This document shows, in pieces, positions 42,967 to 43,895 of a DNA stretch of 43,895 bases. Position 1 is the first letter of the stretch; every line of letters starts with the position of its first letter. Source of the stretch: Rhodanobacter sp. (GTDB taxonomy: Bacteria; Pseudomonadota; Gammaproteobacteria; Xanthomonadales; Rhodanobacteraceae); the NCBI GenBank assembly GCA_004322005.1, contig SCRF01000076.1, positions 1-43,895 of the forward strand, read 5' to 3'. The notes under the pieces are model-generated. The model made no database searches, was not told where the DNA came from, and worked only from the letters and a program-made list of their open reading frames with translations. Both the position numbers and the translations under genes were made by a program.

Positions 42967-43895
42967 TCAGTGTTTGGCATCCCCGGCGGTCCATTTCTTC
43001 AGCCATGCATTGACGGTGTCGTGCCACTGCACGCTGTTGTGCGGCTTGAGCACGAAATGGGTTTCGTCGGGGAAGGTCAGGAATTCGCTGGGGATGCCGC
43101 GGCGCTGCAATGCGGTGAAGGCGCCCAGGCCCTGGCTGATCGGGATGCGGAAATCATCGCTGCTGTGCACCACCAGCATCGGCACGCGCCAGTCCTTGAC
43201 GTGGTCGACCGGGTTAAACTTCTCGTAGTTTTCGGGGTGCTGCCACGGTGTGCCGCCGTTTTCCTTCTCCTCGAACCACAGCTCGTCGGTGCCGTAGTAC
43301 ATCGCACGGGTGTCGAACACGCCGTCGTGATCGATCAGGCACTTCCACGGCCGGTTCCACACGCCGGCGATCCAGTAGGTCATGTAGCCGCCGTAGCTGG
43401 CGCCGAGCGCGCAGGCGCGATCGGCGTCGAGGAAACGGTACTTGTCCAGCGCCGCCTTCCAGCCGAGTTGCAGATCCTCCAGCGGTTTGCCGCCCCAGTC
43501 GCCGGAAATGGAATCGGTGAACGCCTGGCCGTAGCCGGTGGAACCGTGAAAGTTGATCGTCACCACCGCAAAGCCCTGGCCGGCATAGGTCTGCGGATTC
43601 CAGCGGTAGCTCCAGCCATTGGTCATCGCGCCCTGCGGGCCGCCATGGATGATGAAGGCCACCGGATAGGTCTTGCCCGGCTGGTAGCCGACCGGCTTCA
43701 CGACATAGCCCTGCACGGTTTGGTTGTGCCAGCCCTTGAAGTCGAAGAACTCGAAGTCGCCGACCCTGGCATTCTTCAGGTCCGCCGCGTTGAAGTGGGT
43801 GACCTGTTGCAGGTCGCTGCCGTCGGCATGCGCCAGATACAGGTCGGCCGGCCGTTTCAGATCGTCGCGCGCCAGCAGCAGCTTGCCGGCCGCGA
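42967..43895 (-). CDS. S9 family prolyl oligopeptidase, C-terminal part (partial)
   Basis: This is the C-terminal catalytic part of an S9-family serine peptidase; its 5' end lies beyond the window. About 309 residues are visible. A last strand of the beta-propeller (ADLYLAHADGSDLQQVT) leads into the alpha/beta hydrolase domain. The nucleophile Ser is in GASYGGY, the acid Asp in HSSDDFRIP and the His in PDETHFV. The oxyanion region HGGPQGA is present. Homologues are dipeptidyl- or acylaminoacyl-peptidases, often exported; a signal peptide cannot be judged here. Confidence 0.93.
   Translation of the reverse strand, partial: AAGKLLLARDDLKRPADLYLAHADGSDLQQVTHFNAADLKNARVGDFEFFDFKGWHNQTVQGYVVKPVGYQPGKTYPVAFIIHGGPQGAMTNGWSYRWNPQTYAGQGFAVVTINFHGSTGYGQAFTDSISGDWGGKPLEDLQLGWKAALDKYRFLDADRACALGASYGGYMTYWIAGVWNRPWKCLIDHDGVFDTRAMYYGTDELWFEEKENGGTPWQHPENYEKFNPVDHVKDWRVPMLVVHSSDDFRIPISQGLGAFTALQRRGIPSEFLTFPDETHFVLKPHNSVQWHDTVNAWLKKWTAGDAKH

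Overview
The window is a high-GC, densely coded gammaproteobacterial chromosome segment. Gene order and protein features point to the Xanthomonadales (Lysobacterales), most likely a Rhodanobacter- or Dyella-like member of the Rhodanobacteraceae. The basis is rnpB directly upstream of mraZ, a dcw cluster without murD between mraY and ftsW, dciA and an M23 peptidase gene between lpxC and secA, and REP-like repeats with GTAGGAGCGCACC cores. The assignment is inference; no database search was possible.

Layout. 1-116: 3' end of RNase P RNA. 358-420: promoter with four tandem 10-bp MraZ boxes. 431-16216: division and cell wall cluster on the + strand, mostly with start/stop overlaps: mraZ, rsmH, ftsL, ftsI, murE, murF, mraY, ftsW, murG, murC, ddl, ftsQ, ftsA, ftsZ. 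16693-22296: lpxC with its own promoter and a strong terminator, dciA on the opposite strand, an M23 peptidase and secA. 22696-29683 (- strand): the classical lptD-surA-pdxA-rsmA-apaG-apaH operon. 29788-31895 (- strand): a compact operon of a BtuM-like vitamin B12 transporter, a PduO-type cobalamin adenosyltransferase and a histone-deacetylase-family hydrolase. 31983-38867: two ubiquinone-pathway flavin monooxygenases, an exported dienelactone-hydrolase-like protein, polyprenyl diphosphate synthase (- strand), a YajR-like MFS transporter without the C-terminal domain, and a DedA-rhodanese fusion. 39074-39577: ssb with a textbook terminator. 39874-42827: a broken type I restriction-modification locus (hsdM followed by a 5' fragment of hsdS) ending in an IS3-family element. 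42967-end: C-terminal part of an S9 prolyl oligopeptidase.

How the genes work together. The first half builds peptidoglycan precursors (MurE, MurF, MraY, MurG, MurC, Ddl), assembles the divisome (FtsL, FtsI, FtsW, FtsQ, FtsA, FtsZ), starts lipid A synthesis (LpxC) and exports proteins (SecA). The lptD operon places LPS in the outer membrane and assists outer membrane protein folding. The ubi and ispB genes supply ubiquinone.

The most notable signals are these. (1) murD is absent from its usual place and a 156-bp repeat-filled gap stands there, which fits the MurD2/MurL route known from Xanthomonas. (2) The BtuM-PduO-HDAC operon keeps a cysteine at position 80. (3) At least four families of small repeats (GGGACC units, a 171-bp MITE-like element, GTAGGAGCGCACC REPs and CCCGCGAAAGCGGG elements) fill intergenic space and have in places entered reading frames (both ends of ddl, the C-terminus of PdxA, the middle of HsdM). 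(4) The hsdS fragment, IS and REP are nested at one junction.
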